Assembly: GCA_018881555.1 (NCBI GenBank)
Contig: JACAXG010000235.1
Coordinates: 437,856-501,855 of the forward strand
From: Amblyornis subalaris
Lineage: Eukaryota; Chordata; Aves; Passeriformes; Ptilonorhynchidae
DNA: 64,000 nucleotides
Direction: 5' to 3'
Each line of letters begins with the position of its first letter. The stretch's first letter is position 1. Positions 1-13,719 of this stretch are shown one piece after another. Both the position numbers and the translations under genes were made by a program. A model generated the notes under the pieces. The model was not told the DNA's origin, ran no database searches, and saw nothing but the letters and a program-made list of their open reading frames with translations.

Positions 1-3000
1 CATCCAAGATACTTAAGCTACTGAGTGAGCTGGGAAAGCTGAATTAAGGTCTGCTATAGACTTTTGTGAAAAGTTTGTGTATTTTTTAACACCCATGGCA
101 CCAGACTTGCAGAGGGGCCAAACTTGAGATACTTAAGATTTGGTCTAGTGAAGAGAAAAAAGAACAAAACTCCACGTACTGCAGCACAGCCCATCATAAT
201 ACTCCTCACCCCATCTGCTTCTCAGAGTGTCCAGGTGACTTGCTAGCTATGCTTGACTACTGTAGTGACAGCATTGCTTCCATGGCATCTTCTGCCTGAC
301 CGCCTTGGCTGCTTTCCTGATATAGAAACAAAAAACCCCAATTTCCTAATGCAGATAAATTTCCTATTTGAATTGAACATAGCTACTGAAGTAGACACAC
401 TTGCAATGCCTGCAGTAGTCTAAGATGAAAGCAGATTGGCTAAATAGCCGATTTAATGCATGCTTTATAAAAAACCCCCCAAACAACACAAAAATAACCC
501 CCAAGCATTTAATACACCCTGCAAGTAATACATCATATGCAGCCAAGACAAAAACATGGTATTTCTTAGGGTAAAGCTGATCCCTTCTTTACCTCATACT
601 CTGGCTGGAAAAAAACCTTTCTATATTTCAACCTTCAATCAAGCTGCTTGAGAGTTAGTCACAACCACTGTACTACTTTCATGTCTTACATCATCACTAG
701 CTCTTGCTGTTCACTGGAAAAAACCAATCTAACGTGTTCACCTCTATAACNACATTAAACAGATGCTTGTATTTAACTCAAGTAATACTTCCTTCCTGTC
801 TGTAAGGAAAGGACCACAGAACATAACCAGCAGATCACCAACTGTTCAACTAATTGACTGTGAATATTAATGTTCAGCTCTACTCACTCATATGTGCTTT
901 TCACAAGAAAGCTTTTCAACTTATCCAAGACATTGATAAGATACCTACAATGAGCATCCGCTAGCACAGTTGACAAAAAAAATCCCAAAAAACTAAAAAC
1001 TTTGAACAGCAGTTGTATCTTTCACATGTCTTTCCCATCTCTTGTGTCTTTGTTCACCGAATTTAGCTCCAATGCTCTGACCTGAAAACAGGGTGAGATG
1101 GAAAACCACAACAAAGACATGATCTGTGCATAAAAGCTCAACAAACATGGAGTTCCCCACTCTACANCAATGAAGTTAGGAGCAGGAATTCATTTATAGA
1201 TCCATTTCAAATGTCATTTGCTAAGTTACTTTCTTTATAAAGCTTGATTTTTGCTCCAGTATAATCAAAAAATCAAATATAGTTACAGAGTGGTTAAATC
1301 AGTAGGTAGATACATTATAAAGCCAATATGCAACCACCATGACTTTTCTGGAACTAAACTCAATTGTCAGACCATATAGCTACCAACCACATAAGAAAAC
1401 AAACACCTTTTCTTTACCAAACTCTTAGTTGCTCTCTAGTTTGTCTTTCACTTTCCTTGGAATCGCTCCTTTAGTTGTGATTTCAGTGCGGAAGCACGGG
1501 ATCTCTAACCTCCCACATGACTGCCTGTGCACTGAATGCCCCCAGGCTGCCGTGGCACAGAAACAAGGCTCAGCACACAGTGCCCGGCCCCGGCCGAGCG
1601 GCTGCTCCACGGCGTGCTGGACCTGTGCCACCTCCGGCTGCCACACAAAGACAAGAGCCACCAGGCTGTGCAGACACAAACCAAGCCATCTGTATCACCA
1701 GTGGCACTTCAGACCAAGGCAGATGTCACAGCAAGACTCCCTGGTTTCCTCCTTTTCCAAGGCATCTTACATATTTAAATTAGTAAGATGAAACCCATCT
1801 CTTCAGTGCTAGAAAGAGCCTATAGCCTCACTCACACCTTCACATCTGAGCGTAATCACACTTAATACACTGACCATTTTATACAGGAGCATGACCAGAA
1901 CTCGACTGACTGGCTGGAATTAGGGCTAAAATACCTAATATGAATAATGGAGGTGATGAGTAGAAGGAGTTTCATTATCTTACCTCATACTCTTTAGCTG
2001 TCTGGAAATACTGATGTATGTTTGAACTCTGGCATACCAAAGNAGTATGCCCAGATACCGACTTACCCGGCATAAGAACAACAGGGGAACAACAAACTTG
2101 AAGAACACAACATCTGAGGTCCAACCTGCCTACACCAGTAAATAGAATTATAAACCATTTCAGGCAATAATACTTCCTTGGCACCTGCACGGCAACAGGC
2201 AGTTCTTGAATCTCTATCTGGTACATGCTGAATNCATTTGAATACTTCAAATTGCATAAAAACATGTCTTAAGGCTGACACCCCAATTACTTTACAGCAC
2301 TTCTGTGCTTGGGATTCCAAGCTCCACACTGTGACATTTGACAATTTTAAAAGACACACCGAAATTTTCTAACAGTCTAAGCAGCTTGATCATTTTAAAT
2401 AAACAAGCTACACTGCAATGGCAACAGGATTCCAAATATCAGAGTCAAGATTACCGAAGTCATTTAACACCTCTCCTACGCCTACTGTGTTTCAAGAAAG
2501 AGCCAGACAACACCGATAACTCAGAACGAGGCAGTTATTTTATTAAATGCACTGATCTGGAGACTTGTAGTTTTGGGCAAGTCTCAAAAAATTAAAATGT
2601 TAGTACCCAACTACCATCTAAACCCAAAATGCCCTTGAGCAAAAGCCTCCTCTTAAAAACGCAGCTACACAATTTGATGTCAGTTTAACAGAACAGCAAT
2701 TCATAAGAAAAGCATAAAATTTTCGATGGAGAAATCAAACCTTGCAAGAAAGCACAAGGCTGGGAGGATAATACTGTAAAGTCACACCAAGATTGGAGGA
2801 AGACTCTATTGGATTGGATTGAAGACAAGACTAAAGCAAACAAGATGCAGCATACCGCTTCCTTTCGAGTTGCCCAAACAATATAAGCTTGTTTTTCTAT
2901 CTTCAGACTGCCTAAAAAAACCTCTGGACAGCTCATTCTCAGATCAAATAATCCTCCTGCTGCTTCCACAAGTTCTCATGAAGTAAAAGCCAAGTGACAA

Positions 3001-6000
3001 CCCATCTAAACTCCCCTCAAGGTGAAGGGCTCAACCGTATAGATGCAGACTGTGCTACGGCACTCTATGGAGAGATACCAAGGCTCAAATGATGCAATTA
3101 TTTTATTTGCTTTTTCCCAAACAATTTCCTTTCCCGCACATCATGCACAAACCAGAACCGACCCCATGATTAACCCTGACACACTAACTTTCATTCACTC
3201 TTCCTATTCTAGTCTCATGAACACATGCTGTATTCAGGTCAGGTTCTTATACATACATGTCAGCAGAGTAATTTAGTGCCTTATATTCTTTAACGATCTT
3301 TTTGCTCTGTACCACTTTCACAGTTCTATGCAAGTAAGTTATCCAAAACAAGAAAAAACCTGTTTAGCAACCATTTCTCTAAATAAAAGCACATTAGGTT
3401 TTTCAACCTGCAGGAATTGCAAAAGAACATAAGAAAATGTCATATTAATCACTGACTTCCAAAGCTATTTTTTGTTTCATAAGAGGCAAAATGCTGCAAC
3501 AATTACTCATTACAACTGCTACTGAAAGACAAGACGCACAAATAAAAATCACAGCCCAAGTAACAAATTTTAAAAAATGAGTCAGTTCAACAGAACAGAA
3601 ATAAACCAGGAATTGGACCATCGCTATGTTTTGGAACATAACTTGTAGAGACGTGCATATTGAAGTTTCTAGGCACCACAGGANCAAATTTACTCATTAA
3701 AATAATGTGCAAGTTTGGAAGGAAGCCAAACATATACATGACTCTGAATAAAATCTCCTCAAGCCCCGTAATATTAGGATTCCTTTCTTAGTTTTGTGTG
3801 TGGCAATTAAGGCATAGCATGTTACAGAAGGGATGAGGAAGAAACCATCACAGAGCCAGGACGTTTCAAACTCTACCTGTATCTCTTGTACAGACTCGTA
3901 TGACTCGGGGCAAATCCCTTCATCTTCCTTTGTTTCTCCACCTGTGGCATAATGACTCTCCCAAGAGCCATGTGATGCTCTTTAAAGCAGTACCCAGGTT
4001 TGACACCTCTTGAAGAGCAAGATAAAAACAGCTCAGAGGTGTTTGCTCTCCCTTGAGTCTCTATAATCGTTTCTTCAGTACTTTCACCACTGGCCACAGA
4101 AGCCAAGCAGATGTAAAGAGAAGCAAGGCTAAGGAAAGGCTCTTGTACCTTTAAAGGAGAACAATCCAAGCATGCCAATTTTCAGTTCCACTAGACAAGA
4201 GTGCTTGAACACCTGGGTTCATGCTGCTCAAGGGCAAAGCAGCATGTTTTCTGCTATCAAACCAAAAGAAGTACTCCCTGTTTCATTAAAACAGTCCCCT
4301 AGGATCAAGCTTTTTTTTCATTTCCACTGGCAACCTTCACTTTTCTGTCTATTTTCCTCCACCCTGCCTCTGTTCAGAGACCCAGTTTCACAGATGACCC
4401 CACCCATATCCAAGACATCCCACCAGAACTAGAAAAAAAATAACCAACCCAGACAAGCGTGAGCAAGGAACACATGAACGTGGAGAGGAAGGGAATGGTT
4501 CCTACCTTCTTAACCAGTAGACAAACACTCAAAGAGACTGAAATCCATTCCCAAGACAACCAGGAAAGCAGGAGAAGAGAATTCATACTCCTTTCTTGTC
4601 AGCAGCTAGACAATGATGCAGAGAAACACAGAACGTCTCCTTTCAGGAGAGCAGGGGTTTCACGCTCACCACTTCTCTTCATACGCTGCAGAAGGAAATA
4701 CAGGACAGGCCGTCTCTGCCGCAGCGCATCAAGAGAGCGGAGACGACGTGACCTCATTGGTGCGCTGCTGCTTGGCACCACTGGGACCTGCAAACTACCC
4801 TCGGACTGCCAGCTCCAGCCATCACAAACAGGCAAATGTCCCAAACACATCCGTCAGCAACTGTTCATCCTGTGTATTAACAGTTTTTAAGCTACACCTA
4901 TGAACGGAAACCAGGAAAACCTTCGGTTTCAAAACAGATGCTTGCAAATCTAACAGTTTCTTAGGAAAGGGACAGCATCTGAAGCAATCAAGCTACAATT
5001 GGGCAGCTGACCATGCCTGTGTTCCTGGCTAGTGCTCGACCTGCCACCCAACTCTCACACTGCACTGTGGCAGGCACAGAGCATTCATAGTGTCAGTTAA
5101 CACAGCTCTGCTTACAAACACCAACTCCTTCGACTGTGGCAGCCTGCTTAGCTGGAATATTACAGAGGCAAAAAATAGCTAGAGCAAGTAAAATATAGCA
5201 CAAGGTTAAGGAATTAGGAGAACAAAGACAAACAAAACACTGTAAACCAATGCAATGCCAGAGACAAGCAGCACAACCTAACTGAGCACCTCCACCACCT
5301 GCCCTCTGAACCCGAGGTGAGATCTATTCAGCAGCAATGAGACACCCATCAAAGAGCTCATGTGCACATTTACAGAGAAAACCAACATCTACAGCTGGAA
5401 CGACATCTCAGCTCACAGACTCAGCATGCTTATGTAATACGACAGGCTCATTCTTCCCTGCTGCAAAAGCAAAGTGCGCCTGTGACTGCGCTGCTCCCTA
5501 GAGACTGAGCCCCATCTCTGATGTTAACTTCAGTTCTCCGTGCACAGAGCCACTGCAGGAACCCTTCCCCGTGGGGAACACACGAGTTAATGACTGACAG
5601 CTCTGCTATTACACGAACAACAGCCCAGGGAAATATATCCCTCTTCCCACAATTACTGGTTTCTAGTTAAAACTTGTTTGAAAAGGAATTCTACTGCTTT
5701 TAGCAAACAATATTTCTTTCCCATGCTGACATGCAAAACACTGAGATTTAATAAAAAAAGAAAAAATAAACTTTCAGTTAAAACAATAAAACACACTGAA
5801 AAACTTTAAGATTCTGCACAGGTTCTTTTAAAGCCAGGCCACATCTTTCTCAGACACAGCTAATATATCCNCTATTTTTCCATGCTGCCTTACTCTTTGA
5901 GGGTGTTCAGGAGCTTTCTTGTGCAACGCACATGCACACATACCCTCCCTTTACAACTAATGTAACATTAGCATGCTTTACCCAAACACACCTGCAAGGA

Positions 6001-6771
6001 AAAAGGCAAGTAGATGCACATGCACTGCATATCTGTTTTTCCTCAAAATTTGGCAAAGGAAAGACGGCTTGAACTTGTCTATCATATTAACATGATACTG
6101 CTACAAACCAAGTTCCTTCTCTTGTAACCATCTGACTCTTGGCCACGAGCCAGAACCTTAGCTCAGAATTACCAGATTCCCAAGTACTTCCTCATTATTT
6201 AACCACTTCTGGCCACACAAAAATTGAAGGGGTAACATGCTTGAAAAAGAACGTAACTGTGTGCAGTTAACAGAGGTGTAACATGACCCGTCCGTGTACA
6301 CGCGATGCAGGAAGGCGTGTCCTCGGGGCATGCAAGGACTAATAACTGGATAATCAAAGAGCACTAGACCACGTGTCCTAAGAGCTGAACTTGGCCCGAG
6401 CTGTACAATAGATGCCTTTGTCAGCCGACAGATGTCTTCCAACCTGTTCATTTCTCCACCCATGTCCCAGAGGCACACAAGAGCTCTGGAGAGCACAGCA
6501 AGAGCAACTGTTCTGTCCAGGTGCCACCACAGTGGTCAGCATGTCAGGTGTATGACCAACTGAACTGAATTACAGCTTTCATTTTGTGCACTACATTACA
6601 TGAAAATACACCTTTACCTGCATATTGATATAAGACAAGGATCACACACAAATCCCCAAACTGCTCTCGCGTTTGTTTGCCTTCTCATTACACAGAACAC
6701 AGCTACATCCTGCACTAGCCAAACAATGCTCTTTTTTCAAGCTGCGAGCTGCCTTCATGAGGCTCGGGAAG

Positions 6772-6802
6772 CCCCAAGAGAAACCCCAAGAGAAACCCCA
6801 AG
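6772..6802. repeat. 12-bp tandem repeat, 2.6 copies
   Basis: CCCCAAGAGAAA occurs twice exactly, followed by CCCCAAG, inside BMP2K intron 1. It is a small minisatellite seed with no sign of function. Confidence 0.85.
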
Positions 6803-8278
6803 CACTACNGCACAGGCTCCCCATCTTCCACCACCCAGAAATCAAAAACTAGCCTAGGATCTCAGCACCTGCCAATCTGCAGAAACACTGGATGTAAGGC
6901 AGCTGTGACTATTTTTGGGCGTGCACGAGAGCTTCACGTGTATTGTATTATACTTTCAGCCAAAACAAAAATCAGTTTCAAGTACTCACGGCTGTTTTTT
7001 CTCCCTTGTCGCTTGAACTCGAACAAATCGTATCTGCTACTCCAATAGTAGCAAAGCAAAACTGTTTGAGACAGAATAACAGGCTTGACCTTTACAGTCA
7101 TGTGCAAACACTCAAAAATGTTACACTGGAAAAAAATCGACATGACCAAACCCAACTCAAATTCCACAAGTTAGCTTTCCAGACAGCCTTCCAGCTCGTA
7201 ATCCACCTGAACAACTGAACTAGATTACAACTGAAAATAAAACAGCAATTTCTGCAAAGTGCAGCAAGTCACATGCCATAACCACTAAATTGATGAAGAC
7301 CAATAATGTACATGTCAGCTTGCCTCACAGGGGAAGACTACCACACCACAGTCACAACAGGAGTGACCCTGCACTAGATACATTTGTAACACCTGCCACA
7401 GACACAAGCTCTCCCCCTGTACACAGTTAAAAATTGGGGCCACACCACATGGAAACACTTGCAAGTGCTAAAGTTCACAGATCCATTACAATGGCACCTG
7501 TCTCTATTTACCTCTCCAGAACAAAGCACAGCAAACAAGCCCCACCCTGACAGGTAAAGCAGTGTCTGCTGTAGAGCAGCACACTTCCGAATTTATAGCA
7601 GCTGCCAGAGCTGCAAATCCTCCCAATACCTTGCTCTAGGGACCAAAAATGATGGTATGAAATGTTAATTGAAGTAGGAGTTAACAAAAGCAAAGAGAAT
7701 CTTACGCACCCCACAAAGTTTGTCTATTTGGATTACTAACTGAAATGCTATCGCTAAGACACATAGGGTAGAAAAATCACAAAACACAACAGAACTTTCG
7801 AGACTATCCTAATTTCAGGAGCATTTGGAACAACTTGGTACACCACCTGTCTGGACAATAACCCACTCCTCAGACAATTAACTGAAGAAAAACCTCCAGG
7901 AAAAGACACTTGCACTGAAAAGTAAACACCACNACAACCTACAAACGCACAGCACAAGGTCTCACAAAACAGGACTTGATTCCTCTCCACTGAGGTGACG
8001 TTTTTCTTAGGCCTTGATGAGAACGGTATGACTGTAAGAGGCAAACCAAATCCTAAGTGTTATCAAGTACTTGCAAAGACTGTGCACAATTTAGATAGGA
8101 CAGTAGAGCTCAAAAGCAGCTCATTCCTTCGCTGGTGTAGACAACCAGAGAATGGTTGACTGGCTCAAAACAACCAAGTGGAAAGTGCGTGTGGGGTAAC
8201 GGGGTGACCTCTGCATAGGTGAAGTGGCCACTCCTCCCTCCCTGGCCCCCTTGAGGCTTCATCAGCCTCTGGCCCACA

Positions 8279-8388
8279 CCAAAATGGCGGTGACTGACCC
8301 ACAGACTGCTGAGAGACCAAAAACGCCCATGACCGACCCCACTCCCTTTGCCAAAATGGCCATGACTGACCCATGGCCTGCTATAACC
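8279..8388. repeat. About 36-bp imperfect triplicate repeat
   Basis: Three successive units start CCAAAATGGCGGTGACTGACC (8279), CCAAAAACGCCCATGACCGACC (8317) and CCAAAATGGCCATGACTGACC (8351). Unit lengths are about 38, 34 and 38 bp. The first contains a YY1-type AAAATGGCGG. The block sits in a locally GC-richer stretch (about 8160-8600) of BMP2K intron 1 that contrasts with its AT-rich surroundings. It could be a decayed LTR or a local minisatellite; I could not find LTR ends or a primer-binding site. Confidence 0.7.
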
Positions 8389-11300
8389 CAAACCTGTTAA
8401 AAGGCTCTCTAGGACTTCAAGCTGACCCCCAGAGAGGGTAAATGGGGAGAGAGACATTGACTCTTTGTGGGTTAACGACCAGTTTGATATTGAGCCTCCT
8501 GAGAATGTGGTTGTTTCTCTGCACAGCACCCAGAGTAAATCAAACCACATTCCCCTACACCTGCCAGGCGGGCTGGGGCTTTACAACTGGTTCACCAGTA
8601 ATGACTCCAAGAAGTCGCACTGTGAGATAAATGATAAAAGAGAGAGCATGCCATTTCCAGTTTTATAAAGGGAATANTCAAGTTTTTCACTTCTTCTCCC
8701 TACTGAAATGCCCGTTTTCACAGAAAACTATGCTTTAGCCATCCTATTTAATAAGCAAAATAAACATTCTGTTACAAACATTAACTAATGAACTTATAAG
8801 CACCTAATGAACTTTACACCACTTGAGTGGCTTTTTCCCAGCCTCTCTAGTCCTAGACACAAGGTCACTTGGAAAAGCAACAGCCTCCTAAGCTACAGCA
8901 GCAGAGGCTCGACCCCACACAGCTTCAGAGTCAGCGCTTTATCAGCCTGGACAGTAAAAAATAAACCAGTACACCCACTATTACACAGCTTCCCTCTACA
9001 TATACGAGGGCAAAGGAAAGAAAGTTACAGCATTAGAGCAGTAACCTGTCATGTTCACTCTTTCCTGTCCAGAGCTTCCAGACGGAAAAGCTGCTTTCCA
9101 TCCCCTTTGGGTACTTCTGGGAGCAAGCTGCACGCAGTGCTACCCAGTTTCTCCTTCTAAGTGCCTGGCATCTCACCTCCACTCATTAGCAATGCACTGG
9201 CTGGCAAGAGGGTGAACTGCTGGGGCAGTGGGGGGGAACACTACACAGCACTGCTTTATTTTTGTGAGATGCAACAGCACGTGCAACATGACTCCATTAA
9301 CCAATTCTGAAGGAAAATGAAAAGCAGATGATGGCCATCTTTCCCTGCCACAAATCACCTTCCAAACCAAGCCAGTCAAGTTTCAGAGGGAAGCTGGAGA
9401 GCCTTTCTTTTTTTTAACAGCTGTGTCTCTTTCTTGCTTCACTTGCACTTGTGAAAAACATATCCACATAGTCCATTACAACACTTACCATAATCTCTTT
9501 GGTCTGCTGGTGGTACAAAGACAACTTAGAACCTGGCAAAGTCTTTGTTTATTTATTCAGTTTAAANACCTCAAGCCCTGCCAAGCAATCAAGACAATAC
9601 AACAAATTAGCATCTTCCCATGCCTACCTTTACAGTATGCAGAAAAATTATTTTTACTGCACTTCTTAAGCAAAAAGGATTTACTGAAGTCTAAGTCAAG
9701 GCACACAATCAATTAAGTAGTATCACTGTGTCAAATCACAACTTTCTAACTGCTCCCCANGTAAGCCAAAAAAATGTTTTGGGAACTTGCTAATTTTCAC
9801 TTTCCTTTTCACTCTTCGCAACATAAACTGTTTTGCATTGACATTTGAGATCAATTTAAAAGCATATTTCATACCTGGTCACTTCCAGTTTGCTGCAATT
9901 TCTGAACTGTTAAGTCTTTTCCAGTATTGGAGTTGCCATAACTAGAGTTCCCCATGCACCACCTGTAACTTTCAACAGCGAACTCTCCATACTTTTATTA
10001 GATTTCATTTTCGAAACATCAGTTGCATTGCAAATACTCTGGTTCAACAACAAGAAAGACAAGGCCTTCACGCTGGGTCAGTCGTTTATTCCACGTATTT
10101 CTACCATGCCCTCAGAATGGATAGGAACTCATTTTCTACATCAAACCTTAACCCAAATTAACTGCTTTTTCCCCACCTCTGAGAAATAAAAATCAAAACC
10201 ACACACCTCCATCCAACAACATACCGACCACTGGGTTATGGAGGTCAAGAAGTCACCATAGAATAGGTGTTTAGAACAAAAGAAACCATCTAACAGCCTA
10301 ATAACTACAGCTCTTCAACTTCACACCTTCTTTAGCCAAAAGGATGCATTTACTTTAGATAGCATCATACATTTATTCAAAACAATTAGATTATGATGCT
10401 CCATGATTCTGCCTTTAGAACCCTGCAATAAAATCATTTTGTCTAAGGCTACAGAAAAGCATCTTGAGGGCAACAACCTGTATCAACATGGCAAACCCAC
10501 CCAAAGATCCAGCACTGCAGCCCAGGAACATCACTACAATCTGAGCTTTTCAGCATCACTACTGCCACCCCTCCAGTTACTGGGAGCCCTAATCCTCTAC
10601 AAAACCAGGAGCTGCCTTCCTAAGACTACTCAGAGCAAAATCTGGAAAGAGGGTGGGGGTTTAAACCATTTGCATAAAACAGACATATAATGCTATTAAC
10701 TGCAATAGCTAATAAAAATACAATATACCACACCACTGCTAACATTATATATCTCCTTGTTAAGTTCATTAGATTCATTAACTTCATATGTCATTCATGG
10801 TTTGTAACACAAGCTGTAACTTGGATATGAACATCTTAAATGGTATTCCATCAGCACTGAGTAACAGGAACTACCTGACAAGTTTAAGACCCACAGTAAA
10901 ACTGGGTTTCAGAAACTGAAAGAAAAAATGCCTTGCGCAAACAGGATAGGGAAAAGAAGTTTGTTGTCTTCTGCCCTCCCAAGAGGAAGATTATTAAGCA
11001 GGGGATTTATAAAGTGTTCATCATCAATTACAGATGGCAATATGACTAAAGCAACAGCAGTAACATACAATTCTTACTATTAATTGTTACTAAGGCAAGG
11101 GATTGATTGTTAACAAGTAATTCCTAGATAAAAAGCTACTTCTTGCTCCAAAAACCCTGATGCCAGTTAGGAGCACCCAAGTGCTACTTGGACACTCGAT
11201 CACGCTGCCCTTCCCACCAGACGGCGCGGGGCACACACCTGCTGCACACGCTCCCCCTGTTACAGCCCAGCTGCTCCCCGACAGCCAGCCGAGCTGNGAG

Positions 11301-12881
11301 ACATCAGGCCCTGCTCCCTCATGTCCCTGCTACCCCAACCCTTTCCTTCTGCCACCTGCTACTTTCTTATCTGCCAGGCCCCTGTGGGTCCTCCCTACTG
11401 ACCAGCTCCAGTGTTGGCTTGGAGACTTCTCTCAAGACGTGGCAGATTTGCACTGCCCCAAACCTTATCGGATCTCGTCCTAAGCATCCATATTCAAGAC
11501 ACCACATAAAAAGCTGTAGAAAACTTATTTCAGACTCAAAAGTAAGGAAGCTACTCCGCACAAGANTCACATGTTAAAATTGGGATTTCCGCTGCCCCCG
11601 AGCCCTTAAGGGCTATCAATTTGTTTCTGCCAGCTACAGAAAGGAAAAAAAATTATCTGTAGTGACTCTCAACAGAGGACATTATGAGAAATCTTTTAAT
11701 AATGTGCTAAACCGAACAAAGCACTATTTCCACCACATACTTTTTTTGTGTTACCTCCTCAATTTGTTCAAGAACCTATTATCATTTTTTTTTAGGTCGC
11801 TATTCTGCCACCAGCCCTGCCAAGAAATTACCTTCTGTCAGACCATAAAGACTCGGAAGTAGTTCTCAGCAAGGACCACCCCGACTTCAGGCAACCAGGT
11901 ATGCACTAGACTAATTCCTGACACCATCTTCTATATCCCAAATACAAAATACTGCATTCTAAATACTAAGTACCAAATACACTTTTCTACAAAACCGTTT
12001 CTAGACAGCAAGGAAAATATAAGTGCCACCTATTTGTTCCTATTCCAGTTAGAAATATTATCTGTATGCACTTGTCAAAAGCACATCTTAAATCTCCACC
12101 AAGAAATGCACATAATCAGTAAAAGTTTACTAATACATTTATGCATAAACTAGTCTAAGCAACACACAGACGAAAGTGACAGAGATTAATTATTTTACCC
12201 ACAACATCCAAAGCAGGGTTGTAAATATCCCGTAATCATGGAATATACAGGATTAGCCCTAAGCTCAGTGACCTGTGAAGTGAATTACACCTTACACATC
12301 GCATCAGTTACCAGCTCTGGGATACGAACACCACCCTGTTTGACACACACAGAGCAAAAAGCAAATATGGCTGTTTTGATGGTGTCCCACATCAGCACCT
12401 CGTGAAGTAGTACCGCTAAAGAAGTCCAGCCAATCCTATGGCTACATAAATTCACACAACTCTCTTTAGGTCCCAGCGGCGGTCCGACGACACGAAGTCC
12501 AAGTTCACCGCAAGAAGCACAAGTCGAGCACCCCGCAGCGAGGGGAGGCTCTACACCACAAGCTGCCAGCACTGCACCTCCACTCGCGACGGTGACACCA
12601 ATCTGCTGCCTTACACCAAGGAAGACCATCATTTTTACATCGTTATTTGGGTTTTTTTTCCTCGGATTAGCTGGCAAAAGCCAGGCGCAGGCTGACAGAG
12701 GCGCCGGTGACACCTCATCCCGCCTTACCCACCCAGGGCAGCGTGCCGGGGAACTCCGAGCACCCTAACGAGCCCCGGCCCAGGCAGCGGCCGAAGCAGC
12801 ACAGCCCAAAGCCCGCAACCAGCTCACCGCGGGCGAGCGGCCCCGCGGGGCCGGGAGGGCCCGGCTCCGGCCCGTTCTTAC

Positions 12882-13032
12882 CTTCGGCCAACAGCTCCTC
12901 GGGGGTCACCTGGTACCGCCCCACCGCCAGCGCCCTGCCCAGGGCCACGCCGCTCCCGGAGCCACCGCACGCCGTCCCGCCGCCGCCGCCGCCGCTCCCC
13001 TCGGACTTGGGCATGCGGGAAAACTTCTTCAT
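12882..13032 (-). CDS. BMP2K: BMP2K (BIKE kinase), first coding exon
   Basis: This exon encodes the N-terminus of BMP-2-inducible kinase, a Ser/Thr kinase of the NAK family (with AAK1 and GAK) linked to AP-2/clathrin trafficking and autophagy. The translation begins MKKFSRMPKSEG, as in mammalian BMP2K, followed by a Gly/Ser/Ala-rich linker of about 20 residues. It then reads AVGRYQVTPEELLAEG, which leads into the glycine-rich loop of the kinase domain. The exon is 151 nt (50 codons plus one base) and ends GCCGAAG|gtaag, a strong donor. The split glycine codon matches the family, where the next residues are GFSTVFLV. The start ATG (A at 13032) has G at -3. The frame stays open upstream, but similarity begins at this Met. 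Six consecutive Gly codons form a GGC run at about 12978-12996. The catalytic domain is not in the window. Confidence 0.93.
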
Positions 13033-13348
13033 GGCGAGTGGAGCCCCAGGAAGAACCGGGGAAGAACCGGAGGCAAGCNGCGGCGAGGGGGTGCCCCGCT
13101 TCACATGCCGGCCGCGGCACCCGCTTCTCCTCGCCCGCCGCCGGCTCCTGAAGGGGAGGAGGAGGAAGCAGGAGGAGAGGAAAAGAGGAAGCAGCAGGAG
13201 GAGGAAGAANGAGCAGCCGCAGCCCCGGGCGGCCGGGGCGGCTGAGAGGACGCCGCGCGCTGTGCCGGGAGCGGCCGCCCCGCCGGCGCGCGGCCTCACG
13301 GCGCAAGCGCGGCGCCGCCTCCCGCCCCTCGAAGAGGCACCCGCCTGG

Positions 13349-13379
13349 CCGGAAGTGCGGCCGGCGCAGCACGTGCTGC
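13349..13379. promoter_or_regulatory. ETS/GABP-type site next to a palindromic E-box
   Basis: CCGGAAGTG (13349-13357) matches the ETS/GABP core. Nine bases further on is GCAGCACGTGCTGC (13366-13379), a perfect 14-bp palindrome centred on the CACGTG E-box used by USF, MYC/MAX or TFE-family factors. Both lie about 320-350 bp upstream of the BMP2K start codon inside the CpG island, where such sites usually mark the core promoter. Occupancy is inferred. Confidence 0.5.
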
Positions 13380-13523
13380 GGGAGCGAGGCGCGGCGCGAG
13401 ACCGCCGCCCCGCCCTGCCCTCACGCGCTCCCCTCTTTCCCTCACGGCCCGGCCCACCCCCACCCTCCCCCCCCCCAGCGCCCTTTCCCGCCCTTGGGTC
13501 GGCGCGCGCTGCCTGAGGGGAAA

Positions 13524-13532
13524 TTGGCGGGA
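13524..13532 (+). promoter_or_regulatory. E2F-type site
   Basis: TTGGCGGGA matches the E2F consensus core and lies at the distal side of the BMP2K CpG island. Its role is inferred from sequence only. Confidence 0.35.
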
Positions 13533-13709
13533 GGCGCTGAGGGGGACGCGGCTGGCGGGACATGCACGTCGCAGACCCGCATCAGCCTGGACCCCCGCCG
13601 CCCTCACGGCGCTGACTGTGCTTCCCCGACCCAGCCTGGAGCGGGACGTGGCCTCCCGAAGGAGTCTGCGGAGAGGTGTGGTGATGGTGTGGTAATGATC
13701 GCGGTGGTA

Positions 13710-13719
13710 AAAATGGCGG
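13710..13719 (+). promoter_or_regulatory. YY1-type site
   Basis: AAAATGGCGG matches the extended YY1 consensus (AANATGGCGG). It lies at the outer edge of the BMP2K CpG island, just before the CR1 insertion. The same ten bases occur again at 8281-8290 inside the intronic triplicate repeat. Confidence 0.4.

Larger units (their letters stand above)
1..12881 (-). other. BMP2K: BMP2K intron 1 (5' part; continues beyond the left edge)
   Basis: This is the region downstream of the exon 1 donor at 12881/12882 on the minus strand. I looked on the minus strand for the next kinase segment (glycine-rich loop, the KRMFVNN lysine segment, HRDLK catalytic loop) and saw none, so the first intron probably fills the whole interval. 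It is AT-rich with many short poly-A/T and AACC-type tracts. All open frames within it are short and lack family similarity. Two small tandem repeats are listed separately. A long first intron fits the family; human BMP2K also has a large one. Confidence 0.75.

Noticed and set aside
4670..4787. Minus-strand segment with AG and a GTGAGC donor in a GC-richer patch, as a possible BMP2K exon 2
   Set aside because: The acceptor lacks a pyrimidine tract, and joining it to exon 1 in the correct phase gives a stop; it has no kinase similarity.
6998..7050. Minus-strand GTGAGTAC donor with a possible acceptor upstream
   Set aside because: No kinase-like translation, and the candidate segment begins with a stop in one frame; no support for an exon.
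8110..8550. 146-codon minus frame with repeated GHFG/GRFW words
   Set aside because: The apparent protein repeat is only the translation of the 36-bp DNA triplicate; no domain or start context.
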